From the NCBI GenBank assembly GCA_947179155.2, contig OX359282.1:9027533-9091532 (forward strand): a DNA stretch of 64,000 nucleotides, written 5' to 3'. The notes below the pieces were generated by a model that was given only the letters and a program-made list of their open reading frames with translations, had not been told where the DNA came from and did not search any database. Of this stretch, positions 13,175-24,444 are shown piece by piece (position 1 is the first letter of the stretch; each line of letters begins with the position of its first letter). Source of the DNA: Hedera helix (Eukaryota > Streptophyta > Magnoliopsida > Apiales > Araliaceae). Made by a program: the position numbers and the translations under genes.

Positions 13175-16100
13175 ATGGCGATATCGGAAGTGGGTACGCC
13201 GACAATGCCGGAGACACCAGGGACGCCGGGAACGCCTGGGGCGCCGCTGTTCACGGCGCTCCGAGTTGACTCACTGAGTTACGAGCGGAGTGATAGGAAG
13301 TCAATGCCCCGATGCAAGTGCTTCCCGGTAGATGCACCCACATGGGGGGCACCGCATACTTGCTTCACTGGTATCTCTGTACCAGATGTTTCTCTCACTA
13401 GGAAGGTATTTATTACATTTCCCTTTCTTATAGTAGAACTAGTATTTAATCTAATTAATTTCCTCTTCATTTTTCTATTTTTCACTTTATTATTTTGAAT
13501 TGCCTTTCTTTTTAAAAGAACAAAAGAAAAACCAGAAAAAAGAAGAAGAAAATTATCGACGAAGCTGAAAATATAAAATAATAAAAATTGGACTGCTATC
13601 TTCTTTATTTTTCATTTATTTAACTACAAGCCACCTTCAGTTTTGTCTTATTAATCAGGATTGCAATTCATATTTAATTACATATAAATTTGAAAATTAC
13701 ATATTTAATTTCTCCTTGAAGAACTTCAATATAAACATTATGATATTGTATTAGTATTTACAGGGTGTATTTAGTTACATAGTATTCACTTGAGTTTGAC
13801 AGAAGTGATTATCATTTCAAGAGAAAAGTAAACTTTAGTTATAATATTAGCATAACTAAGAAGTAATAAAGGATTTAATTTAATTTTTTTTAATAAATGT
13901 CAAAATTCAAGTTTTCTTTCTTTCTTTCTTCTTCATTTATTTTTTTATTTTTTTTGATAACTGCAACTCTGGTCGTAGAACATAGAGAATATAGTTGGAT
14001 CTAGTCAGATATCAGTCTTATTTAATTTGTGAACATAGGGAGTATAGCTGAACTTTCTGGCTGAGATCAACCTTATTTTAAGCTCAACTTGTTCATTAAA
14101 CAAGTCTAAAAAAATTTTACTCCCTCAATTTCACAAAAAGAGTTTCATTAGCATATTAGGTTAAATGTACTTCATTTTCCCACCATTTGCATTCACACCA
14201 AGTGTAAACGAAGTAAATTTTGTTTAAATAATGTGGAGTGCACTTAATAGTTACATTAGGAATATTAAAATGACCTCCTATACTCCTACATACTTTTTTC
14301 GAACAATAAATGATGTGAAGTATACAATTTAAATTTAAAATGTTATACAAATACTATTTAACCCTCAAAAGTTTCATTTTTTTACTGGAAAAAATTAAAA
14401 GAAAACATTGAGGGTGTATAAAATTGAAACTTACTAAAACTTTCTTCTGTACTTTAATTTTTCTTAATTTGTGTGAAAGAATAATATTTTATGGGACTTG
14501 CGACATTTTTTATGGGAGAGAGGGAGTAATATTTTTGTGACGTGAGTGCAGCTTGGAGCAGAGTTTGTAGGCACATTCATCCTAATATTCGTTGCAACAG
14601 CAGGACCAATAGTGAACCAAAAATACAACGGTGCGGAAACCCTAATAGGAAATGCTGCATGTGCTGGGCTGGCTGTTATGGTAGTAATTTTCTCCACCGG
14701 CCATATATCTGGAGCTCATCTTAACCCATCCCTCACCATCGCCTTTGCGGCGTTACGCCATTTTCCCTGGGTTCAAGTTCCGGCTTACGTTGCAGCGCAA
14801 GTTTCGGCTTCCATTTGTGCTTCATTTGCTCTCAAGGGTGTTTTTCATCCCTTCATGTCTGGCGGCGTTACGGTGCCTTCCATAGGCGATGGTCAAGCGT
14901 TCGCCCTCGAGTTCCTCATTACGTTTAATCTCCTCTTTGTTGTTACTGCAGTCGCCACAGATACTCGTGCGGTATACCATTTTTCTACAACACCTACTCT
15001 TTAATATATCTATTTCACTCTTAATATTTTCGGAACAAAATTATTTTGTAAAGAGACTACACATTTAATGTCACTTTTTATAACTGTTTTAACGGCTATT
15101 TACTTACACTTCAAGCAATTTTTATTATTTTAACAATATCACCTTTTTTTTTTTTTTTTACAATATCAACCGCCTTATTTAATTATATTTTTATATGCAA
15201 GAGCTTACTTATTCCTGTAAGTAGGGTCGCACAACAGATCCACTTTGCGGGATTTATTTTGTACATATATATATTTATTTATTTTAAAATTATATAACTC
15301 CTCGAGATGTAGTTATTACACTATATTTCACAAAGAATTTCGGTTTTTAAATTTATAAAATCTAAAAGTATATTTTATTTATTGTTTATACATAATATAA
15401 TGAGTGTTTAGCTCAGTAACAATTATATCATAGTAAATTTGGAAACAAGTTTCGGAAACAATTTAAGTTAAAATTTTGAAATGGATGGGTAATTTGGTAA
15501 ATAACGATATTTGTATAATGCTTTATATCTGTCTGATTGCATATAGCTTTGTGACAGGTGGGAGAACTGGCAGGGATTGCAGTAGGAGCTGTTGTTATGG
15601 TTAACATTCTTATTGCCGGGTAAGTAATCTTCCTCTGCCTAGCTGCCAATTATCCTCATTGCACCTTTCTTTAGAGGAGTTACATTTATACGATTTGCAA
15701 ACGTTAAAGAATGTATTTTTACTTCGCGCTCAAAAAATCATAAATTATTAAATTAGTAATGGTAACATAATGAAAAAAAATTACTACTAAATCATGTAAT
15801 ATACCCTATAATTTAAGCTTAAAATTGATTTTCACCCAAAATTCTATTTTTGATTAAAAACATCTTAAACTTTTACCGTCGAAACAATTTTCACTCTCCA
15901 TGTATCTGTATTTTAGGGTTCAAATTATTTTGATGTAAAGGGTGCAAATTGTTTAAAAGCTCAAAGTTTAGAATACTTTTAATCTAAATTAGAGTTTAGA
16001 ATGAAAATCGAGTTTCGTCCTAAACTATAAGGCTGAATTTGTGATTTAGTCTAAGATTATAGTGATAACCCACAAACTTGAGAATAATCCGTTACTTTAT

Positions 16101-16389
16101 ATTAATCTCAATAAAAATAACATTTTACTTGGAAAAAGAAATGATAAATGATCAGATTTTTTGTTGAACGTAATCAAATTTTGTTCATCACAGGCCGTCG
16201 AGCGGTGGTTCCATGAATCCTGTGCGGACCCTCGGACCAGCCGTTGCAGCAGGGAATTACAAGGGACTTTGGATTTACATGGTGGCGCCAACGCTCGGTG
16301 CTCTGACAGGGGCTGCCATCTACACGTCCGTCAAGCTTCGAGATGACGAAGTTCAACCCTCACGATCGGTGAGGAGCTTCCGTAGCTAG
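13175..16389 (+). CDS. NIP5;1: NIP5;1-like aquaporin, boric acid channel (four exons)
   Basis: Exons are 13175-13405, 14552-14971, 15558-15619 and 16194-16389. All introns are GT-AG and the spliced reading frame is intact for 302 residues, the usual NIP5;1 length. The N-terminus carries ThrProGly repeats (TPGTPGTPG, about residues 14-22), which in Arabidopsis are needed for polar plasma-membrane placement, and a CKC motif. Exon 2 starts LGAEFVGTF and holds the first pore motif as NPS (residues 135-137, in SGAHLNPSLTIAF). Exon 4 holds the second as NPV followed by Arg (246-249, in SMNPVRTLG). This NPS/NPV pair is the signature of NIP5;1 and separates it from ordinary NPA aquaporins. The protein should be a six-helix plasma-membrane channel taking up boric acid under low boron, probably also passing other metalloid acids. 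Start choice: the conserved MAISEVGTPT opening, with upstream AUGUAA elements in the leader. The 3' UTR probably runs to about 16650. Confidence 0.95.
14120..14526. mobile_element. Stowaway-like MITE or MITE pair in intron 1
   Basis: The left end reads CTCCCTCAATTTCACAAAAA and the right end reads inward as CTCCCTCTCTCCCATAAAAA. Both are flanked by TA (14118-14119 and 14527-14528), the Stowaway target. At about 400 bp it is long for Stowaway, so it could be two remnants. Its right end is only about 25 bases from the intron 1 acceptor. Confidence 0.5.
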
Positions 16390-16984
16390 GTCACGGGATT
16401 GGAATGGCGCCTGTTTGTTCCTGTTGATGACATCAAGGTTGAAGAGTGTAAGAATAAAGGTGTATAGGATATAATATAGAAGATGTGACTTCAAGTCCAC
16501 CCCCTAAAGCTTTGTGTGTGATATGATGAACTACTAAGTGTGTGCTATCAATTTCACTTTCGAACATTATATCATTCACATTTGGTGGATGGTATTTCGC
16601 TTTTGTTACGTTTGTGGATGTATTATTGTGTTTTAATACCGTTTGCTTATAAAAAGTCTTATAGCTATATATAATTATTGGCCTACATTACATATTTTCT
16701 AGAGAAATAGGAGCCCTATCATTTGGGAGAACTATTTGTTAGTGGGCAACATTTTTAGGTCAACTATTTGTAGGTTCTACAAGAACCTAATCTAATCTGC
16801 GTTGGGGGTCCCCATGAGTGCTGTCCAGACTCGATGAAAGTGGCGTGTCTTGACTATTTGATCGTGCTTTAAATAAAAATCGTTTGCCAGAATTGAATTT
16901 TCCTTCACATTTTCTTAAATTGTTTAAGTTGCAATGTACTTAATCGCTCAACAATATCTTTAGCTGTTAAAGATCCCATCAAAC
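16390..16984 (+). other. 3' UTR and downstream flank of the aquaporin gene
   Basis: AT-rich sequence with no ORF of note; polyadenylation probably falls near 16620-16660. A perfect 8-bp stem with a 3-base loop (TAGGTTCT/AGAACCTA, 16771-16789) and the palindrome GGGGTCCCC follow. Bases 16867-16938 recur, about 90% alike, at 20553-20622, and 16957-16985 recur at 21289-21321. Confidence 0.55.
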
Positions 16985-18230
16985 TTTGCCACTCGGCAAA
17001 GCACCTTGAGGTCGAGTATGCATGACATTAGCAATCTATCTCACTTAATTTTCGATGATCCGCACTGATGATTCTATATTAGTCATTCGAACCTCATTCT
17101 GTGATATGTAATTCTCTGTTCGAGTCATGAAATTCACCGTTTGCGTCATGAGCTGAGAAAAACACATCCTCTATATTCGATTGCTTTTCCGGCTGAGGGA
17201 GGTTGATTATAAAAACCCGGAGTGTATAATGGTCTAGGAGCATATGATTGAGCTTGATTATTGCTCCATGACTGATTGGAAAGATTCCTCACCTCCGAAT
17301 GATAGTAATTTGAATTACTGGACTGCTACTGCTAATTGTAGTTTGCCACAAACTAGATCGATTCTGCAATGATTGGGCATTGATTAACTGAATGGTTCCA
17401 ACACATAGATCACAAGTTATTGCCATAGGTTGATTAGGCTGCCTAGTCTTCGTAAGTGTTTCTACCATCTTCATTAGTGTTGTCATTTGCTCAGCCATTG
17501 CAAAAACTGCATCATTTTCAATTCTTTCAATTGTCTTTGGCTGATTCAATCTTTCAGAAGGCAATTGGTAATCATTCGCTGCCATAGTTTCTAACAAGTC
17601 ATAAGCCTCATCCAAATTCTTCGCCATCAAAGCACCACCCGTAGCTACATCAATAATAGTCCTCGTTGTACTGAATAACCCACTATAAAATGTTTGAACT
17701 TGAAGCCACTTGGGTATTCTATGGTGTGGTAATCTTCGTAATAAATCTTTGAAGCGCTTCCATGCCTCGTGCAACCATTCTGAATCATGTTGCATGAATG
17801 AAGTGACGTCGTTCCTCATTTTTACAGTCTTCGCTGGTGGAAAGAACTTCATTAAAGAACTTTTGAGCCAAGTCATTTCAAGTAGTGATAGACCCTGGTG
17901 GAAGTGAATGCAACCAACTCTTTGCCTTGTCTCTAAGTGTGAAAGGGAACAAGCAAAGTCTTACAGTATTGTCTGAAACTCCATCATACTTAAAGGTATC
18001 ACATATCTCTAAAAAGCTCATGAGATGATCATTCGGATCGTCTATGGGCAAACCCCACAAACTGCACTGAATTTTGGATCATCTGTATTGTGCCTAACTT
18101 GATCGCAAAATTTGCTTGAATTGCAGGCTTATATGCTCGATTGAATTTCTGTGACTTGTAACATCGTATAGTCTCACAGTAATTTTTGATCCTCGTTCGC
18201 CATTTAACCTGAAAAAGAAGAAAAAACAAA
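16985..18230 (-). pseudogene. Athila-like gag remnant
   Basis: Read on the minus strand, this is a close relative of the gag at 45374. It begins near 18230 with KPAIQANFAIKLGTIQMIQN, passes through DDPNDHLMSFLEICDTFKYD and LFPFTLRDKAKSWLHSLPPG (18060-17885), then LMKFFPPAKTVKMRND and FYSGLFSTTRTIIDVATGGA (17876-17620). It ends in the C-terminal gag segment that reads PRPLYTPGFYNQ (about 17230) and QGALPSG (about 16990). Frameshifts near 18050 and 17880 and several stops break it. Protease and polymerase are missing, cut off at a junction near 16985 with sequence that also occurs near 21.3 kb. It is much older than the 43.6-kb copy, judging by its decay. Confidence 0.85.
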
Positions 18231-18297
18231 AAAAATAAAATATTAAAATTAAAACTAATTTGATTGAAATTAATATTGGCAAAAATTATTAAATTAA

Positions 18298-18320
18298 TTC
18301 CCAAGCAACGACGTAAAAAA
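18298..18320 (-). other. Decayed tRNA-Asp-type primer-binding site
   Basis: On the minus strand, the six bases TTTTTT are followed by ACGTCGTTGCTTGGGA. The intact plus-strand element at 44978 has TGGCGCCGGTGCCGGGGA at the equivalent place, preceded in both by ACA-AG. The differences are almost all G-to-A and C-to-T changes. Confidence 0.65.
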
Positions 18321-18322
18321 CT

Positions 18323-19860
18323 TGTTTGCCTAATTTTAAATGGGAATTTATACGTAAGTATACGCGACCCATAATTAATAAAATGATTAAGTTGAGTGTC
18401 AAACCCACATGAAATTAAAAATAATTATTACCAAACATAATTTAATATCAAATTAACTTTATTTAAACAATTGCAATAAATTTATAAAATAAAATCTAAT
18501 TAAAATTACTAACTAAATTAAACTAATGAAAAGAATTAAATCAAATTAAAAATAGTTAATATTACAATTTTTCCCAATATTTCATTTAAATCTCTTCACT
18601 CTTTTTTTAATTCGTTAATTATATTAAATTGTTAACTGAGATTTCTTAACTATTAATTAATATTTTTCTAGAATTAATATAAAACAAATATTCCAATTAA
18701 GTTGCTATATTGCTATGCAAAATAACTTGAAATAAACTCATTAAGATCCAACTCTTAACAAAGTTACATGTGGCGTATAAATATTTTCATCCTATACACT
18801 ATTATGCTACTCTTCCTAGAAAGAATAAATAAATTCATGTGTTATCATATCTGAATCTAAACCTATAATCCACTTTTCATTTCATATAGATTATCCAAAT
18901 AATTAATCATAATTAATTAATACATTAACGCACAAAATAATTAATTAGGTCTAAACACTATAATCTATTTAATAACTTCATATAGATTACCACATTAATT
19001 AATGCAAGTAATTAAATACTTGAATACACAAAATATGATAAACCATTCAATTATAATCAATTTAATTAAAAAGAAAATAAATTAATTTAAAATACACATT
19101 GGGTTCAATTGCAATCTTAATAATTTATTAACTCATAACTAAATAATAAATTATCTACAAATAATTCAACATTTCAAAATTATAAAAATAAAAAGAAAAA
19201 AAATAATCAAATCTGTGGTTTGATATCCGTTTGTTACTCGAATCACAGTCTCCAATTCTCAAGCTCTGCCTTCAATTCTCAAATGTTTCATGTTAAATAT
19301 TTGCTCTTAACTCTACTCATAAACTACTCTAATATAATATTCTTCTCTAAAACTATATTAATGTATGTTCATGTACCTAAAATAAGAGCTACATAGCGTA
19401 TTAATAGGAGTACATTAATAACCCCAAGCAATTATGAAATTAAAATTCAATTCAAAATCAAATTAAAGCTAAAAGCCACGATTAATTCCGTTTCTGACAA
19501 TTAAGGTGCAGTCAAACAAGGCCTTCGTGCCTTTGACAAGGTTAGCGCCAGCAATGTGCGCATTGTGCGAGTACTATTATATGTTGCACCAAAGAAACGA
19601 TGACGTTTCTCTTCCTGATTCCTCCTTCCGCTTATTGCGTGGATGTAGCTTTCCTGACGCACGCCCGAACACGCCAAACGGCGCCTGTCCTTGCTACTAC
19701 TCTTTTGGTTATGCGCGCATTGCGCGCCCTATCCAACTTTGCTATAATTACGAATATGCCACCGGTCACCCAACTTCACATTATTTATCGAATTGCCACT
19801 CAACTTGATTAATTACCACTTTGTTATTCCTTTTATTACAAATTTACAAGATTGCCACCA
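18323..19860 (-). repeat. Probable 5' LTR of the minus-strand Athila-like remnant
   Basis: The LTR edge next to the primer site is clear: minus-strand reading ends AAACA at 18323. The far edge is not certain, and 19860 is an estimate where composition changes. Most of the segment is AT-rich. A GC-richer block at 19500-19760 contains GCGCGCATTGCGCGCC-like words, common in transcribed parts of such LTRs. Confidence 0.5.
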
Positions 19861-22119
19861 AGGTTTAATTTTCTACAGAATAAAATATAAATTAATTAAA
19901 AATAAATAAAAATAATATAAAAATAATAAAACACATAAAATTAACTAAATTACTTAAAATTAATTAAAATACTTAAAAATTAACAAATAATTAAGCTTAA
20001 AAATATTTAATAAATAGGCATAAAAATTCATTATCAGAGTTTGATTGAAGGAAATAAGAATTCACGTGTCTTTAGAGAGAGGTTAGTGAAAGAGTTGATG
20101 AGTCTATCGCCTCCATTATTTTTGGCAATTGCTAGCTTTTCAGATATGTAATAAATAAAAAAAATGATAAGAAAAAAGTTTAATGGTCTTTTTCTTTATA
20201 TTTCTCTGATAAAAAGTTTTTGGATGCTCAATTAAGGTGCTGATTATTTTAAAAAATTAAAAAAATGAGGTCCTGTGTTGTGTAGTGTAGTTATTACGTA
20301 ATAATAAATGCATGATGATGCTAGATTAGTGTAATCAATTTTCTTGTTTAATTTGATTTACTAGTTGAATTTATTTAATTTTTCTAAATGTATAATTAAT
20401 TTTAAACTTATAAATTATTAATAAAAAAAGTATTAAAATGTTAGTTTTTTATTTATCTGAATGTGGTTTTTTTAAATGAATTTTAGAATAATTTTAATTT
20501 CTTGCAAAATTTTAATCAGTGTAGGTATACTATTCTTGGGTGTAACTAGTTACTTTAAATAAAAATCGTTTCAAAATTGAATTTTCCTTTACATTTTCTT
20601 AAATTGTTTAAGTTGCAATGTAATTGTGTGCTTATCGCAACTTTTTGGTTTATTAAATGTCAGCATTGACCATGTGTGTGCCAACTTCACCAAATCTAAA
20701 AACCCTATTCGTTAACCTTGTCGCTTTATTTAGCAATAGGTGCAATTATTAGTTAAATCATTTTTGCTCACTGAACTAAATTTAAACTTCAATTTATATA
20801 TACATTATTGAACCAAATTTTTTCCCCCAAACAATTCATTAAACTGTTAAATTTTTATAAAATTTTAAAAATCTGTCTAAAAGTGTTTAAAGTTAATAGA
20901 AAATTTACGTGATACCACATTGGATGCTTATGTCAATTATTTAGCAAATTAAAACTTAACTTGGCAATGATCACGTGTATTAATAATTAAAAAGAAAACT
21001 AAACGTCCATTGTCAAGTCATAACCATTTGCCATAATCACCATTGTTTACACCCAAAGCTTTTACGACAAATAATTTACCCGTGGTCTAAACTCAAACAA
21101 AACTTAGATTTTGTCAAGATTCAACTCCATCGGAACTTTTAAAATCTCAGATCCAATCTACCGCAAATTAAAAAGACTAATCTTCTCTTTCTTCCTCAAT
21201 TCCATAACTTATTTTTCAGACCAAAAAAGAAAAATCAATTATTCATATTCTTCCATACCATCCTAGACTTAATTGCCCAACACCATCCTTAGCTGTTGTT
21301 AACGATCCATCAAACTTCGCCTAGATCCAATCAAACTTAGAGACATTTTTATTTTTGTTTACCCTTTTATTTATTCTAATTTACATTAATAACTTATTTT
21401 AATTTCATGCAAATGGTAATGCGACATATTATTTAATTAGATTATTAAACACAACTTTTTACACTAAATATGATTACTTAATTGCATAAATTAAAATTAA
21501 CCAACCACTCTCTCATTGTCTCACATATACGTTGTAAGTCTATAACACTAAAAAATTCACAAAAATGGTGAAATCAAGTTTGCACTTTTAATTATATAGT
21601 TGATAATTGATGTAATGTACAGTAGTAATTGAACAATGACTATTAGTGAAGTCTCGATTTATTGATGACTTGATTTCTCTATTCTATATCTCTATTTGAC
21701 AATTTCAATAACTCATGTAAATATAAGTAATTGTATTGTATCATTCTTTAATTAATGTTAAATTGTCATTGCATGATGATTAATGACTTTATTTATGTAA
21801 TTTATGACATGAGTTATAATTTATTAAATTATTAGTTATGTAAATTGTAATAATCCAACAATCATTGCTAAAGTTTTTTTGAAAATATTAAAATTATGTC
21901 AATTAAATTAGAGGTGAAGAAGTGCACATTATTATTTATTAATTATTTAATAAAAATGTTTACTTATAATCAATTACTAAAATAAAATAAAATGCTGCTT
22001 AAGTAATAAAATAAAAAATTATTAGAAATTTAACAATTATTGATAAGACAAACTTTAAATTATATTATGAAATAACCAATTATTCGTATTTAGAATTTAA
22101 AAACATTAAACATGTAAGA
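19861..22119. other. Intergenic DNA, no recognised gene
   Basis: AT-rich with no supportable coding region. It carries the second copies of two short sequences that also flank the minus-strand Athila-like remnant (20553-20622 and 21289-21321). These may be a dispersed repeat or a duplicated flank. Confidence 0.5.
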
Positions 22120-22350
22120 AATACAATTCGAACTCGAGCATCTCACGAACTATTCGCGAACCAATCGAATCGAACCGAACCCGAACTGTTCACGAACAAA
22201 GTCAAACCGAACCCTATGGTTCGCGAACATGTTCGATTAAGCAATCGAAAGTGATGCAATGTGTGAACTCAACTCGATAAGTTAATCAAATCGAACTCAA
22301 ATTGAACTTGAACAGGAACCTGTTCGAGAATGGTTCGATTCATTTGCAGG
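22120..22350. repeat. Degenerate CGAAC-rich repeat
   Basis: Repeated words built on CGAAC and TTCGCGAAC in both orientations (for example TTCGCGAACCAATCGAATCG). This is a self-complementary patch of a type often seen in plant dispersed repeats. It ends where a copia fragment begins. Confidence 0.55.
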
Positions 22351-22354
22351 CTTA

Positions 22355-22629
22355 CCTGACATTATGTTCAGTATTCGCAAATGCATAAGATTTCAATCTG
22401 CTCCTAAAGAATCACATTTAGTCGCGATAAAATATATTTTTCAATATCTTAAAGGAACCGTAGACATGGGATTATAGTATCCCAAAGGTCAAACATTTGA
22501 CTTAATTTGGTTTTTAGATTTTGACTATGCTGGTCATCATGTTATTCGAAAAAATACAAGTGGTACATGTCAGTTTCTTAGTGGGCTAGTTTCTTGGTTT
22601 TCTATGAAACAAAACTGTAGTTGTGTTTG
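22355..22629 (+). pseudogene. Copia RT/RNase H junction fragment
   Basis: Plus-strand translation gives the typical copia connection segment: PDIMFSIRKCIRFQSAPKES, then HLVAIKYIFQYLKGTVDMGL, a stop, then YPKGQTFDLIWFLDFDYAG and KNTSGTCQFLSGLVSWFSMK. It is cut at both ends, with one internal stop. It is a relic of a copia element of which nothing else remains nearby. Confidence 0.85.
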
Positions 22630-23018
22630 ATAAAATTAAATAATTAAGATTTGAATGGTTAATATATCTTAATAAATTATATCATCTAAGCGAAATAACA
22701 TATGAACCTAAAAAGGTGTTTATAACTAAAAAGTGTAAAATATCATAATGACATTATTTTACCATTTTAACCCTCTGAGTTGTCTAAAAATTTTATTTGA
22801 TAATTTTAAATATTCAATATAATAAAAACGATTGAATAATATTGTTGATTCTATTTATATATTAAAAAATTTATATACTCTAGTAAATAAATATTAAACA
22901 AACCACCTAAAAAAAATTAGCAATAATGTATAATATGATGACTATTACATTAGATAAAAGAAAATGTGTCAAGTTTAATATAATAACAACATAATATATT
23001 AGTTTAAGAGAAGAATTA
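22630..23018. other. AT-rich spacer
   Basis: No gene or structured repeat recognised. Confidence 0.5.
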
Positions 23019-23020
23019 TA

Positions 23021-23275
23021 CTTTCTTCGTTTCAAAATATAATATCATTATTGACTTCATAAAGTCAATTTAAAATATTCTTAAACTCATAACTGACATA
23101 ATTTTCTTTGATTTTAGTTTATACGATGATGAATATTAAAAAATATTAAAAACCTAATACTAATTGTAAGATTTATTGTTTCATAATTATTAATCATCTC
23201 AATTTTAAATTTAAAAATATCTCAAATTGACTTTTCAAAAATCAATAATAATCTTAAAATTTGTAATGGAGGGAG
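23021..23275. mobile_element. Stowaway-like MITE with TA target duplication
   Basis: Both ends read inward as CTTTCTTCGTTTCAAAATAT and CTCCCTCCATTACAAATTTT, an imperfect terminal inverted repeat. TA flanks each end (23019-23020 and 23276-23277). At 255 bp, non-coding and AT-rich, it fits the Tc1/mariner-derived Stowaway group. Related decayed copies lie at 32018-32230 and 34735-34872. Confidence 0.75.
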
Positions 23276-23277
23276 TA

Positions 23278-24440
23278 TAATATTTATTAAGGCTATTTTT
23301 GTTCATAAATTAAAAATTTTCATTAAGAGACAACTCTTAATGATTTGAATTTAATTTTCTATCTTACCGATTTAGAGGCATTAAGAGAAATATTTTTTTA
23401 CCGCACAACTTCAAGTTTCTCAATGAATGAGATAGTGGGCTGTTAAGATATTTTAAGATACAATCAATGACCACCTCGGTATGAATCTTTACCACTGAAA
23501 CAGAATATAGTTGTTGCACGATATTGTGCATAAATATTATGGATGAAACATACACTTGTTGATTATAATGTGAAATTTGATTACGAGTCTATATTATGTG
23601 ATCACATTAGTGTTATTAATTTGAGTAAAAATTTCGTGTTATATGCTAGATCAAAATATATGGATGTTATATATCGTTTTTACGTGATCATGTATAGTAG
23701 TAGTACTGTCAAAATGGAGCACGTCAACATAGAACATTATATTACTGATATACAAAACCCTTAAATTTCGACTGATTTTATAAATTACGCTTTGATTTAG
23801 GTACATTAGAGATTTCTGTATTATTTATATTATAAATTATATTTAAGCTACTTTGCTTTGAGCATAATTTTGATATTATTTTCTATTTTTTGATGTAGTT
23901 AGATCGGGTTGTAGGGAGATTCGGTATTTAGACCCATCATTCCAGAGAATTAATACCTCTATGAGAAATTGATAAGAATTACAAATGCAATTTTTAAGTA
24001 ATATTTATTGATTATACTGTTAAAATAAATTTAGTAATTTACTATTAGCTGGCTTGATATTATAAAGTAACCTCGGTCATAATTTATGTAAAATTTAAAT
24101 AAACTAAAATTAGTTTTTTTTTTTTTTTACATATAAATTACTCATGTTATAGATCTATATCGATAAATATTATTGCATAAGTTTATTAACTAGAGTTTAA
24201 TAAATTATGCTAATGCCATCACTAATTTAAAATCTTTTTGGAAACCAGTGATTACAGGTCACAAGGAGTTCAAATTCCTTTTATATTGAATAAATTACAT
24301 ATTCTACTACTTTTTATAAATAAAAAAAAATACAATAAAAGTGTACTAAAAACATATTTACAAAAATATTGCATTTTTAATTTTTTATTTATATAATTAA
24401 TACAATTAGGTTAAATTAATTTGAGTGTTGATGTGGACAT
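23278..24440. other. AT-rich intergenic DNA
   Basis: No gene supported. Open reading stretches near 23364-23764 on both strands overlap each other and resemble no family I know. Confidence 0.5.
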
Positions 24441-24444
24441 GATC

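Noticed and set aside
19506..19812. Open frames in the GC-richer block
   Set aside because: Lies in the probable LTR of the minus-strand Athila-like remnant and has no family resemblance.
22120..22350. CGAAC-rich patch as a CRISPR-like or regulated repeat array
   Set aside because: Unit length and spacing are irregular, and this texture is common in plant dispersed repeats; CRISPR does not apply to a plant nuclear genome.
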